64,000 bases of DNA from Oscillospiraceae bacterium (lineage in GTDB: Bacteria; Bacillota; Clostridia; Oscillospirales; Ruminococcaceae): the NCBI GenBank assembly GCA_900770195.1, contig CAAGJI010000092.1, positions 62,001 to 126,000 on the forward strand, written 5' to 3'. The number at the start of each line of letters is the position of its first letter. The stretch's first letter is position 1. Made by a program: the position numbers and the translations under genes. Shown in pieces: positions 17,162 through 26,511 of this stretch. The notes below the pieces were generated by a model that was given only the letters and a program-made list of their open reading frames with translations, searched no databases and was not told the origin of the DNA.

Positions 17162-17340
17162 TGAGTATTGAAGAAGAAATCAAAAAACTTGAGGAGATAA
17201 CAAACAAACTTGAAATTAATACTTTATCTCTTGATGAAAGTCTTAAATTATATAAAAAGGGCATTGAAATTTCTGAAAGTATTAAAAAGAAAATTGAAAA
17301 TGCAAAATCTCAAATTAACTATATAGAAAGCGAGGAATAA
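17161..17340 (+). CDS. xseB: Exodeoxyribonuclease VII small subunit
   Basis: A 59-residue helical protein starting MSIEEEIKKLEEITNKLE, followed by LSLDESLKLYKKGIEISE, the conserved XseB core. It forms the multi-copy partner of XseA. The start codon overlaps the xseA stop by one base, giving translational coupling, and the gene ends 2 bases before ispA. Confidence 0.94.
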   Translation: MSIEEEIKKLEEITNKLEINTLSLDESLKLYKKGIEISESIKKKIENAKSQINYIESEE

Positions 17341-17342
17341 TT

Positions 17343-18215
17343 ATGGAAAACACATATATAGATTTATTTAACGAAAAAATGTGCTCTTTGTTTGAAAATG
17401 TAACAGATGACTTGTTTCAGAAAAGGGTTATAGATGCAATGGAATATTCAATGCAGGCTGGCGGAAAACGTGTCAGACCTTTGCTTGTATATGAATTTTG
17501 CAAAATGTGTAATGGTGTGGTAGATAAAGCAAGTATAGCTGCTTGTGCAATAGAAATGATACATACAGCATCTCTTATTCACGACGACCTTCCTGCAATG
17601 GATAATGACGATTTCAGAAGAGGAAAACCTTCTTGTCACAAGGCATTTGATGAATATACGGCAATTCTTGCAGGAGATGCACTCATTACATATGCTTTTC
17701 AAGTTTTAGCTGATGATGATACAATAAGTTCAGATATTAAAGTCAAACTTATTTCCGAACTTTCAAAATCAACAGGATTTCTTGGAATGATAGGAGGTCA
17801 GCAAATGGACCTTGAACTTGAAAATTCAGAAAATGTATCTGTTGAAGAATTATCACTTATGTGTATTGCGAAAACAGGTGCTTTGATACAGTGTGCTTGT
17901 AAAATGGGTGCGATAACAGCTCATGCACCTAAATATCTTTTAGACAAAGCTTCAGATTATGGCATGTGCGTTGGACTTGCTTTTCAGATAATAGATGATA
18001 TTCTTGACGTTGAAAGCACTCAAGAAGTGCTTGGAAAACCTATAAATAGTGATGTTGAAGAAAATAAATCAACATTTGTATCAATACTCGGACTTGAAGA
18101 ATCAAAAAGAAGAGCAAAAAAATATACAGATAAAGCTTTAAAAATACTTGAAGCTTTCCCTGATAATGAATTTATGATTAAATATACAAAGGAGCTTCTT
18201 AATAGGAATCATTAA
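17343..18215 (+). CDS. ispA: Polyprenyl (geranyl/farnesyl) diphosphate synthase
   Basis: A 290-residue short-chain trans-prenyltransferase that condenses IPP with allylic diphosphates. The first aspartate-rich motif is DDLPAMDND (about 81-89) and the second is QIIDDILDV; GGKRVRPLL lies near residue 38 and GGQQMDLE in the middle. The position between xseB and dxs is the standard Clostridia order. The product is probably farnesyl diphosphate, but chain length is inferred from family only. GAGG lies 8 bases upstream of the start. Confidence 0.94.
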   Translation: MENTYIDLFNEKMCSLFENVTDDLFQKRVIDAMEYSMQAGGKRVRPLLVYEFCKMCNGVVDKASIAACAIEMIHTASLIHDDLPAMDNDDFRRGKPSCHKAFDEYTAILAGDALITYAFQVLADDDTISSDIKVKLISELSKSTGFLGMIGGQQMDLELENSENVSVEELSLMCIAKTGALIQCACKMGAITAHAPKYLLDKASDYGMCVGLAFQIIDDILDVESTQEVLGKPINSDVEENKSTFVSILGLEESKRRAKKYTDKALKILEAFPDNEFMIKYTKELLNRNH

Positions 18216-18234
18216 TTCCTGTTTGCATAAGTAA

Positions 18235-20130
18235 ATGAATGATTTAAACAATAAAAATGATATAGATATAAAAGCCCTTAATCTACCTTATGATTTAAAA
18301 AAATTATCATTTGAACAATGCGAATATTTAACAGATGAAATAAGAGATATTCTTGTTTCAACTATATCAAAAAATGGCGGTCATCTTGCGTCTAATCTTG
18401 GTGTTGTTGAAATTACCATGGCAATTCATCGTGTTTTTGATTCTCCTAAGGACAAAATTATCTGGGATGTCGGACATCAATGTTATACACATAAAATACT
18501 AACAGGCAGACTGGATAAATTTAATACAATAAGAACTGAAAACGGTCTTTCGGGCTTTCCTAAACCTGACGAATCAGAACACGACATATTTATAAGCGGA
18601 CACAGCAGTACATCAATTTCAGTTGCCTGTGGCATTTCAGATGCAATGCGATTAAACGGTGACCGTGAACATTATGTAATAGTTGTAATTGGTGATGGCG
18701 CAATGACTGGCGGACTTGCTTATGAAGGGCTGAATAATGCCGGAAAAACTCGCCGCAATATGATAATTATTTTAAACGACAATGAAATGTCAATTTCAAA
18801 AAATGTTGGTGCATTATCGCAATATTTGCGTAAAATCAGAACAAAGGAAGAATATGTAAAGGCAAAACAGCATCTTGAAAGAAGATTGCTTAGAATACCT
18901 AAAATAGGCATTAAACTTGCCAAAGGATTAAAGGCTATAAAAGATTGCACCAAAAAAATGTTTATTGGCAAAGATACTACTCTGTTTGAAAATATGGGAT
19001 TTGTTTACCTTGGCCCTGTAGACGGAAATGATTTAAAAAGTATGGAAAATGCATTAAAAGCGGCAAAAACTTATCATTGTCCTGTTATTATACACGCTAA
19101 TACCACAAAAGGAAAAGGATACACACCGGCTGAAGAAAATCCCGGTGAATATCACGGCGTTTCTAAATTTGATATTATGACAGGAAATCCTGAAATTTCA
19201 GCAACAGATTCTTTTTCAACAGTATTTGGTAAATACATAGTTGAACTTGCTGATAACGATAAACGAATATGTGCGATAACAGCAGCTATGAAGTATGGAA
19301 CTGGTTTGCAATACTTTGCCAAAAAATACCCAAGAAGATTTTTTGATGTTGGAATCGCTGAACAACATGCTGTAACTTTTGCAGCAGGTCTTGCATCACA
19401 GGGAATGATACCAATATTTGCGGTTTATTCTTCATTTTTACAAAGAGCATATGACCAATTGATACATGATGTTTCTATTGGAAATAATCATGTTGTCATT
19501 GGAATAGACAGGGCAGGCATAGTAGGACTTGATGGTGAAACTCATCAGGGAATGTTTGATATTTCACTTTTTACCTCAATACCAAATACAACTGTTTATT
19601 CTCCATCAACATATGAAGAATTGAAAATGTGTGTAAAAGCTGCTGTTTATGATGATAAATATCTCGCATGTGTTCGTTATCCAAGAGGAAATGAAAATAT
19701 AAATAACGATAAAATCTTTGATATGCAGACAACTGATTATAATTATATTGAAAATAACGAAAAATCAGTTTTATTTATTTCATATGGTCGAATATGTGAT
19801 AATGTTTTATCTGCAATGGAAATTTTATCTGAAAATAATATTGTATCAGACTTTATAAAAATCACAAAAATCTTTCCTTTTTCGGAAAATATAATCAAAA
19901 TATCTCTTGATTATAAACATATAATTGTATGTGAAGAGTCATATATATATTCAGGAATAGGAAATTTGATTGGAGAAAAATTATCTGAAAATAATTTTTG
20001 TGGTGATTTTCATATTATTGCGGCAAATGATTTTCTTAAACAAGCTTCAGTTTCTTCTATAACTGATAAAATCGGTTTATCACCTGAAAAAATAGCAGAA
20101 TATACAAAAAAGGTTTTAAAAAATGAGTAG
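18235..20130 (+). CDS. dxs: 1-deoxy-D-xylulose-5-phosphate synthase
   Basis: A 631-residue thiamine-diphosphate enzyme for the first step of the MEP isoprenoid pathway (pyruvate plus glyceraldehyde-3-phosphate). Seen are SKNGGHLASNLGVVE, the ThDP motif GDGAMTGGLAYEGLNN (about 153), GIAEQHAVTFAAGLA and DRAGIVGLDGETHQG (about 424). The length is normal. No strong Shine-Dalgarno sequence precedes the ATG; translation may depend on the upstream gene. dxr and ispG of the same pathway are in the minus-strand cluster near 52 kb. Confidence 0.97.
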   Translation: MNDLNNKNDIDIKALNLPYDLKKLSFEQCEYLTDEIRDILVSTISKNGGHLASNLGVVEITMAIHRVFDSPKDKIIWDVGHQCYTHKILTGRLDKFNTIRTENGLSGFPKPDESEHDIFISGHSSTSISVACGISDAMRLNGDREHYVIVVIGDGAMTGGLAYEGLNNAGKTRRNMIIILNDNEMSISKNVGALSQYLRKIRTKEEYVKAKQHLERRLLRIPKIGIKLAKGLKAIKDCTKKMFIGKDTTLFENMGFVYLGPVDGNDLKSMENALKAAKTYHCPVIIHANTTKGKGYTPAEENPGEYHGVSKFDIMTGNPEISATDSFSTVFGKYIVELADNDKRICAITAAMKYGTGLQYFAKKYPRRFFDVGIAEQHAVTFAAGLASQGMIPIFAVYSSFLQRAYDQLIHDVSIGNNHVVIGIDRAGIVGLDGETHQGMFDISLFTSIPNTTVYSPSTYEELKMCVKAAVYDDKYLACVRYPRGNENINNDKIFDMQTTDYNYIENNEKSVLFISYGRICDNVLSAMEILSENNIVSDFIKITKIFPFSENIIKISLDYKHIIVCEESYIYSGIGNLIGEKLSENNFCGDFHIIAANDFLKQASVSSITDKIGLSPEKIAEYTKKVLKNE

Positions 20131-20932
20131 ACTTGATACAGAATTAGTTAACAGAAAAATAGCAAGAAGCCGTGAATTAGCCAAAAAATATATAAAAGAT
20201 GGGTTGGTATTTGTAAATGGGAAAAATATATGCAAGCCATCTTTTAACATTTCAGATAGCAATATTGTAGAATATACTGGCGAAAATGAAAAATATGTTG
20301 GAAGAGGCGGATTAAAACTTGAATATGCAATTGATAAATTCAATATAAATGTAAAAGATAAAATCTGTCTCGATATTGGTGCATCTACAGGTGGATTTAC
20401 AGACTGTTTGTTGCAAAATGAGGCAAAATTGATTTATGCTGTAGATGTTGGTTCAGATCAGCTTGATTTGAATCTAAAAAAAAATGTTCGTGTATTGAAT
20501 ATAGAAAAAACAGATATAAGAGATTTTAAAAAACTATATCCAAATATTTCATTTGATTTCATATGTACTGATGTATCATTTATTTCCCTAAAAAAAATAA
20601 CAGAATATACTGTTGAATTGCTTAAAGAAAATGGTGAAATTGTTTTTTTAATTAAGCCCCAGTTTGAAGTAGGAATTGAAAATATTGGCAAAAGGGGAGT
20701 GGTCAAAGATAAAAAAGTACATATTAAACTCTTATATGATTTAATTAACTATTTTAATATGTTAGGATTAGATATAATATATCTTGAACCATCTCCAATT
20801 AAAGGTGGATCAGGCAATACAGAATACCTTATATATATGAAAAAAAAGCAATTTGGAGAACAATTTAAAACTTTTAATGATGTAGAAAAAATTGTTTCAG
20901 AAGCAATGACACCAACGGAGAAAATAAAATGA
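20123..20932 (+). CDS. tlyA: TlyA-family S4/FtsJ-type RNA methyltransferase
   Basis: A 269-residue protein with an N-terminal S4 RNA-binding domain (SRELAKKYIKDGLVFVNGK, about 13-31) and a Rossmann methyltransferase domain with motif I CLDIGASTGGFTDCLL. In characterised members it 2'-O-methylates 16S/23S rRNA. The overlap with dxs and the nadK neighbour match Bacillus yqxC and Clostridia. Hemolysin annotations of this family are historical and not supported by anything here. Confidence 0.92.
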   Translation: MSRLDTELVNRKIARSRELAKKYIKDGLVFVNGKNICKPSFNISDSNIVEYTGENEKYVGRGGLKLEYAIDKFNINVKDKICLDIGASTGGFTDCLLQNEAKLIYAVDVGSDQLDLNLKKNVRVLNIEKTDIRDFKKLYPNISFDFICTDVSFISLKKITEYTVELLKENGEIVFLIKPQFEVGIENIGKRGVVKDKKVHIKLLYDLINYFNMLGLDIIYLEPSPIKGGSGNTEYLIYMKKKQFGEQFKTFNDVEKIVSEAMTPTEKIK

Positions 20933-21771
20933 ATGTGTATATATATCCAAATTTTCAAAAAGATAATGCTTATCAATGCACGGTTTCGATAATAAAAATC
21001 TTAAAAGAGATAAAGTGTAGTATATATATTGATAATATTTATGAATCAATGTTAAAAAAAGATTCTGAAATATTTTATTCAGATTATAATAAAATAAAAA
21101 ATAATCTTGATTATGTTCTTGCAATTGGTGGTGATGGTACAATTCTTCAATGTTCTAAAATGCTTTTGGATACAAATATAAAACTAGTCGGAATCAATAC
21201 AGGAAGACTTGGATTTATGTCATCGATTGAGCATGATGAATTAGAAATTATAAAAAAACTTGCTGATAAAAAGTATAAAATTTCAAAAAGAATGATGATT
21301 CAGGGAAATATAGCTGATAAGCATTTTGAAGCATTAAATGATATTGTTATAAATGAATCAAAGTCGAAAATGTGTGAATTTACAGTAAAAGCTGATGGGA
21401 TATTAGTTGGCAAATATAGAGCCAATGGTATCATATTCAGTACTCCAACAGGGTCAACAGCATATGCATTGTCAGCCGGAGGACCTGTTATTCATCCTGA
21501 ATTAAATTGCATAGAATTGTCATTGATATGTCCTCATTCATTATTTGCAAGACCGCTAATTTTTCCTGATACAAGTAAAATAGAAGTATGTGCAAAATTA
21601 AGAGATGACCAAAAACTTCTTATAAATGCAGATGGTGAAAATGAAACAGAATTTTTAGATGAAAAAATTCTAAATGTAACAAAATCAAATTACACCATAA
21701 ATATCGTTGATTTCAAGGGAAGTACTTTTTTTGAAACTTTAAATAAAAAGCTTATGCATCCAATAAAGTAA
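20929..21771 (+). CDS. nadK: NAD kinase
   Basis: A 280-residue enzyme phosphorylating NAD to NADP. Signature motifs are LAIGGDGTILQ (catalytic Asp near residue 69), INTGRLGFMSS and STPTGSTAYALSAGGP. It overlaps tlyA by 4 bases. In many relatives argR, recN, spoIVB and spo0A follow; here the plus-strand cluster ends and a hairpin and convergent genes follow. Confidence 0.95.
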   Translation: MNVYIYPNFQKDNAYQCTVSIIKILKEIKCSIYIDNIYESMLKKDSEIFYSDYNKIKNNLDYVLAIGGDGTILQCSKMLLDTNIKLVGINTGRLGFMSSIEHDELEIIKKLADKKYKISKRMMIQGNIADKHFEALNDIVINESKSKMCEFTVKADGILVGKYRANGIIFSTPTGSTAYALSAGGPVIHPELNCIELSLICPHSLFARPLIFPDTSKIEVCAKLRDDQKLLINADGENETEFLDEKILNVTKSNYTINIVDFKGSTFFETLNKKLMHPIK

Positions 21772-21780
21772 ACAATAAAA

Positions 21781-21816
21781 CATAATTGCACCAAATTTGT
21801 ATTTGGTGCAATTATG
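21781..21816 (-). terminator. Strong hairpin terminator at the strand switch
   Basis: A 16-bp perfect stem (21781-21796 with 21801-21816) closes the tetraloop TTGT. On the minus strand it is followed by TTTTATTG, so it works best as the terminator of the minus-strand purine/uvrC/coaD transcript. On the plus strand no T-run follows (CAAGTC), although the stem alone may still slow read-through from nadK. Confidence 0.85.
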
Positions 21817-21844
21817 CAAGTCTTAAATCACCAGCTATAAGGTA

Positions 21845-22297
21845 TTACTTCTTATAGCCGGTATATTTGTTTTTAGTAGTTTTTATCGCATTAATCGTGT
21901 TCTGCAATTCAGATTCTACATCTGTCAATCGTTTCTCAACATATTGATCTAATGCAGCTCGAACTTCTTTTGATGTGTTCTGAGCTTTGTTTAAAATCTC
22001 AACTGCACGCTTTTTTGCTTCCTTTGTTATTTCTTGCTCAGATATCATAGCATCTTTTTTAGTTTCAGCATTTCTTATAATTGTTTCAGCCTGTTCTTCA
22101 GCTGATTTTAAAATTCTTTCTCTATCAAAGTCAATAACTTTTGCTCTTTTTATTTCCTGTGGAATATTAAGTCTGACATCGTTTATAAGCTCTCTCATTT
22201 GCTCAGCATCAATCAGAATTTTACTTGTAAATGGAAGTGATTTTGAGTTGTCAAGCAAATCATCCATATTTTCAAGAATTTCCTCTATACTACTCAT
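21845..22297 (-). CDS. Coiled-coil protein of the rsmD-coaD cluster
   Basis: A 150-residue soluble, highly charged protein. From about residue 45 to the end it is a long predicted coiled coil (IKRAKVIDFDRERILKSAEE, then EQAETIIRNAETKKDAMI), similar in texture to V-type ATPase subunit E/H or F-type b subunits and to DivIVA-like proteins. It ends basic (KTTKNKYTGYKK). Genes of this kind are often found after coaD in Clostridia and are sometimes labelled ATPase, without evidence of ATP binding; no Walker motif is present here. It overlaps coaD by 8 bases, so translation is coupled. Confidence 0.7.
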   Translation of the reverse strand: MSSIEEILENMDDLLDNSKSLPFTSKILIDAEQMRELINDVRLNIPQEIKRAKVIDFDRERILKSAEEQAETIIRNAETKKDAMISEQEITKEAKKRAVEILNKAQNTSKEVRAALDQYVEKRLTDVESELQNTINAIKTTKNKYTGYKK

Positions 22298-22787
22298 TTT
22301 TATTGTCCTTTCTTAATCTATTTGTTACTGTTTCAACAATCTCAGCAGGAATAAATTTGGAAATATCTCCGCCAAAATATGCAATTTGTTTAACAACACT
22401 TGAACTTAAAAACATATATTCAGATGAGGTTGTTAAAAAAATTGTTTCTGCACCAGAATAAAGGTTTTTATTCGCCATTGCCATCTGAAATTCATATTCA
22501 AAATCAGAAACAGCTCTTAATCCTTTTACAATTGCAACTGCATTGCATTTCTCAACATAATCAGCAAGCAATCCATCAAGAATATCAATATCGATATTAT
22601 CAACATCAGTTGTACATCTTTTTATCAAATCAACTCTTTCCTCAATTGAAAAAGATGGACTTTTTTTATTATAATTAACTGAAATCAAAACAATAACTTT
22701 ATCAAATAATTTAGATGCACGCCTTATTATGTCAATATGACCTAAAGTAACCGGATCAAAACTTCCGGGACAAACAGCAATCCTCAT
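22290..22787 (-). CDS. coaD: Phosphopantetheine adenylyltransferase
   Basis: A 165-residue nucleotidyltransferase for the penultimate step of coenzyme A synthesis. Motifs: CPGSFDPVTLGHIDII with the nucleotide-binding T/HxxH signature, VKGLRAVSDFEYEFQM, and TSSEYMFLSSSVVKQIA. Length is typical (about 160). It overlaps rsmD by 4 bases, the common rsmD-coaD pair. Confidence 0.96.
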   Translation of the reverse strand: MRIAVCPGSFDPVTLGHIDIIRRASKLFDKVIVLISVNYNKKSPSFSIEERVDLIKRCTTDVDNIDIDILDGLLADYVEKCNAVAIVKGLRAVSDFEYEFQMAMANKNLYSGAETIFLTTSSEYMFLSSSVVKQIAYFGGDISKFIPAEIVETVTNRLRKDNKNE

Positions 22788-23344
22788 ATTTCATCACTTT
22801 CTAAACAAGAATATCTATAAAGAGAAACATATATTTTACCATATTTGTAAGTTTTTTTAAGAGTTAAATCACCAAAAATTTCCGGCAATTCCAACTCTTT
22901 TTCATGTTCACAAAAAATATATGCATTCTCATTTAAACTATTTTCAATATTTTCCAAAACCTGAAGAACAATTCCCTTTCTGTATGGTGGATCAACAAAA
23001 ACAAAATCAAATTTCTCTGTATTAGTTTTAAGAAATAAAATACTATCTTCATTAATCACTTTTACATCGGAACTTTTTAATTTTGATAAAACAAGGTTTT
23101 GTTCAACAAGTCGCAAAGATTCCTTACTGCTATCAATAAAATAAGCAGTCATTGCACCTCTGCTAAGTGCTTCAATTCCAAGCTGACCCGTACCCGCAAA
23201 CAAATCAAGAACTTTTGAACCTTCTATCACAAAATGGATAGATGAAAAAATAGCTTCCTTTACTTTATCTGTGGTAGGTCTGACGCTATCTCCCTCAAAA
23301 GATTTAAGACGTGTACCTCTTGCACTTCCAGTTATTACTCTCAT
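22784..23344 (-). CDS. rsmD: 16S rRNA (guanine966-N2)-methyltransferase
   Basis: A 186-residue Rossmann methyltransferase. N-terminal MRVITGSARGTRLKS, KVLDLFAGTGQLGIEALSRG (SAM site) and the catalytic FVFVDPPYRKG are diagnostic. GGGAAGG lies about 7 bases before the ATG at 23344, so a TTG two codons upstream is less likely. It is coupled to coaD. Confidence 0.94.
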   Translation of the reverse strand: MRVITGSARGTRLKSFEGDSVRPTTDKVKEAIFSSIHFVIEGSKVLDLFAGTGQLGIEALSRGAMTAYFIDSSKESLRLVEQNLVLSKLKSSDVKVINEDSILFLKTNTEKFDFVFVDPPYRKGIVLQVLENIENSLNENAYIFCEHEKELELPEIFGDLTLKKTYKYGKIYVSLYRYSCLESDEI

Positions 23345-23359
23345 TATCAAACCTTCCCT

Positions 23360-25180
23360 CTATAAAGTATTTATTACTTTTATCAAATCTCTCATAACAT
23401 CATCATTAATAGAAATTAAATTTTGAATATCACTCGGACTGGCTTCTTTTATTGCCTTTAAAGTTTTGTATTTTGACATTAATTTTTTCAATTTAGCCTC
23501 ACCAATTCCTCTGACACTTAATATTTCAGACTGATACCTGCTTCTGTTTTTTCTTTTCATATATGAAATAGAAAAACGATGCACTTCATCTTGTATTCTT
23601 GTAAAAAAATTAAAGACTTCAAGGTCATTTCGAATTGATATTTCATTTCCATTCAAATCAACCAATGCTCTCGTTCTATGTTTACTGTTCTTCACCATAC
23701 CAAAAAAAGGTATATTATCAAGATTAAGTTCACTAAACGCTTTTTGAACAAACTTTAAATGTTGAACGCCGCCATCAATAAGAATCATATCAGGCTTTCT
23801 GTTAAAAAAAACATCATTCTTATCATTTCCGATGTGTATTAACCTTCTCTTTAAAATATGATACATACACTCAAAATCATTTTGTCCCATATCTTGAGGA
23901 AGATTAAAGTGTTTATACGCTTTTTTCAATGGTTCTCCATTTTCAAATACAACCATTCCGGCAACAATAACAGAATCGCCCAAATTTGATATATCATATG
24001 ATTCAATATAATTTGGAAAATATTCTAAATTCAAAGATTTATAAATTTGAGTCAAAACGTGTGTGTTTTTGTTATTTTTTTCATGTTTAACAGTTATATG
24101 CTCAACTGCATTTTTCAATGCAAGTTCACATAAACTCTTTGATGTTCCTGAACGAGCAGAAATTACTTTAACATTTTTAAAAAAAGAAATATTAAAAAAA
24201 TCAATCAAAAGCGAAATATCTCCACCAAAATATTCTGGAAGAATAATTTTATCAGGTATATTTTTATAATTCAAATAATGTTGAACTATAAATGATTCCC
24301 AAAAATTTTCATCTACAACAGAATCTTCAAAGTAATACAAAGCTTTGTCTGCAATATTTCCTTTTCTGTATATCAGAACTGAGATACAAATTTCATTATC
24401 GCTCTTTGCAAATGCAAATACGTCGCAATTGCTATAATAGTTATCTATCACAACCTGTGAACTTTGTATCGAATCTATTGCTTTAAGTCTGTCTCTTAAA
24501 TAAATCGATCTCTCAAAATTAAGCTTTTCAGCAGATTCAAGCATTTCATTATGCAACTTTTTTAATGTTTCTTTATATCCTGACTGAAGAAATAAAATTG
24601 TGTCATCTATCACTTCAGAATAATCTTCTATTGAAAACCTGCCTTGACAATATCCCAAACATTTATTCATATGATATCGCAGACACGGTCTTTGAGAATT
24701 TTTGTCAAATTTTCTTTTACATGTTGGAAGTTTAAATAAATCATTAGCTTCATTTAAAAGAAGTCGTGAATATGAAGCGGATATATACGGTCCAAAATAT
24801 TTTCCACGCTCATCACGTTGTTTTTTAAGCAACAAACGTGGATAATCACCTGACGGAATAAAAATATAAGTATATGATTTATCATCCATTAAAAGAATAT
24901 TATATTGCGGCTTATGTTTTTTTATCAGATTACATTCAAGAATAAGTGCCTCATATTCAGATTGTGTTGTTATAAAGTCAAAATCAAAAACTTCGTTTAT
25001 CATTAACTCAACTTTTGGAATATGATTATTTGAAAAAAAATAACTTGACACTCTATTTATAAGATTTTTAGCTTTTCCTACATATATTATCTTATTTTTT
25101 TCATTTTTCATAAGATAAACACCCGGAGAATTAGTCAATGAAGATGTTTTAGATTTTAAATAATCAATTCTTGGATTCAT
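23360..25180 (-). CDS. uvrC: Excinuclease ABC subunit C
   Basis: A 606-residue nucleotide-excision-repair endonuclease subunit. The N-terminal GIY-YIG domain reads SPGVYLMKNEKNKIIYVGKA (about 18-37). The central part has a Cys-rich stretch (CKRKFDKNSQRPCLRYHMNKC) split by KNSQRP, a UvrB-interacting region, the RNase H-like endonuclease domain (DGGVQHLKFVQ) and C-terminal helix-hairpin-helix motifs (VRGIGEAKLKKLM). CGGAGGA lies 10 bases before the ATG. It follows purD in the same direction by 29 bases. Confidence 0.96.
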   Translation of the reverse strand: MNPRIDYLKSKTSSLTNSPGVYLMKNEKNKIIYVGKAKNLINRVSSYFFSNNHIPKVELMINEVFDFDFITTQSEYEALILECNLIKKHKPQYNILLMDDKSYTYIFIPSGDYPRLLLKKQRDERGKYFGPYISASYSRLLLNEANDLFKLPTCKRKFDKNSQRPCLRYHMNKCLGYCQGRFSIEDYSEVIDDTILFLQSGYKETLKKLHNEMLESAEKLNFERSIYLRDRLKAIDSIQSSQVVIDNYYSNCDVFAFAKSDNEICISVLIYRKGNIADKALYYFEDSVVDENFWESFIVQHYLNYKNIPDKIILPEYFGGDISLLIDFFNISFFKNVKVISARSGTSKSLCELALKNAVEHITVKHEKNNKNTHVLTQIYKSLNLEYFPNYIESYDISNLGDSVIVAGMVVFENGEPLKKAYKHFNLPQDMGQNDFECMYHILKRRLIHIGNDKNDVFFNRKPDMILIDGGVQHLKFVQKAFSELNLDNIPFFGMVKNSKHRTRALVDLNGNEISIRNDLEVFNFFTRIQDEVHRFSISYMKRKNRSRYQSEILSVRGIGEAKLKKLMSKYKTLKAIKEASPSDIQNLISINDDVMRDLIKVINTL

Positions 25181-25209
25181 AAACTAATATCCTCCGAGCA
25201 ATATAAAAA

Positions 25210-26490
25210 TCAATTAATTTTATTTAAAGCCTTTTTTCCAATATCTTTTCTGTAATGCATATCTTTGAAATGAATTTTTTCAACATTTTTATATGAAGCA
25301 TTAAGTGCATTTTCAAGTGTATCGCTTATAGTTGTAACACCTAAAACACGACCGCCTGATGTAACTATCTTTTCGTCAGAAATCTTTGTTCCTGCATGAT
25401 AAACATATGAACCATCAATCTGACCGTTATCATCAAGTCCTTGAATTTCATAACCTGTTGAATATTTTTTTGGATATCCACCGCTTGCTATAACTACACA
25501 TGCAGCGGATTTATCATAAAATTCTATATTCAAATCAGATAACTTATTATCATTTATTGCTTCCATAATATCAACAAGATCTGTCTTTAATAATGGAAGA
25601 ACAACCTGTGTTTCAGGGTCACCAAAACGACAATTATACTCAATTACCTTAGGACCATCTTTTGTTATCATTAAACCAAAATACAAACAGCCCTTAAAAG
25701 TTCTGTTTTCAGCATTCATTGCATTAATTGTAGGAATAAAAATCTTTTCCATACATTCTTTTGCAACATCAGACGTATAATAAGGATTTGGTGCAATTGC
25801 ACCCATACCTCCGGTATTTGGTCCTTCATCATTATCAAATGCTCTTTTGTGATCCATTGAGGAAACCATAGGTACAACTGTTTTTCCGTCAGTAAATGAC
25901 AAAACAGAAACTTCCGGACCTTCAAGATATTCTTCTATAACAATATTCGAACCACTTTCACCAAATATCTTATCAGTCATAATTGACTCAATAGCATCTA
26001 GTGCCTCTTTTTCATTTTGAGCAATAACAACACCTTTTCCAAGTGCAAGTCCATCAGCTTTTATTACAGTTGGATATTTGTTTGATTCTTTTATAAAATC
26101 TACAGCATCATTCGGATTACTAAATACATTATATTCTGCAGTAGGAATGCCATATTTTTTCATCAAATCTTTAGAAAAAACTTTACTTCCTTCAATAATT
26201 GCTGCTGCCTTATCAGGACCAAATGTCTTAAATCCATTTGCATTAAGGGCATCAACCATACCAAGAACAAGTGGATCATCAGGTGCTACAAAAACATAAT
26301 CTACAGATAATTTCTTAGCAAGTTCAACAATGCCATCTATATCTTTGGCGTTTACATCAAAACATTCTGCGTATTTTGATATACCGCCATTCCCCGGTGC
26401 ACAATATATTTTGTCAACTTTTGGGCTTTCCGCAAGTTTCATAACGATAGCGTGTTCTCTTCCACCACCGCCAACAACTAAAATCTTCAT
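25210..26490 (-). CDS. purD: Phosphoribosylamine-glycine ligase
   Basis: A 426-residue ATP-grasp enzyme (GAR synthetase, step 2 of purine synthesis). MKILVVGGGGREHAI at the start, GPNTGGMGAIAPNPY, and YNCRFGDPETQVVLPLL are the family signature. Last purine gene of the operon, 21 bases after the AICAR formyltransferase gene. Confidence 0.97.
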   Translation of the reverse strand: MKILVVGGGGREHAIVMKLAESPKVDKIYCAPGNGGISKYAECFDVNAKDIDGIVELAKKLSVDYVFVAPDDPLVLGMVDALNANGFKTFGPDKAAAIIEGSKVFSKDLMKKYGIPTAEYNVFSNPNDAVDFIKESNKYPTVIKADGLALGKGVVIAQNEKEALDAIESIMTDKIFGESGSNIVIEEYLEGPEVSVLSFTDGKTVVPMVSSMDHKRAFDNDEGPNTGGMGAIAPNPYYTSDVAKECMEKIFIPTINAMNAENRTFKGCLYFGLMITKDGPKVIEYNCRFGDPETQVVLPLLKTDLVDIMEAINDNKLSDLNIEFYDKSAACVVIASGGYPKKYSTGYEIQGLDDNGQIDGSYVYHAGTKISDEKIVTSGGRVLGVTTISDTLENALNASYKNVEKIHFKDMHYRKDIGKKALNKIN

Positions 26491-26511
26491 AGCTAAAACT
26501 CCAATTTAATA

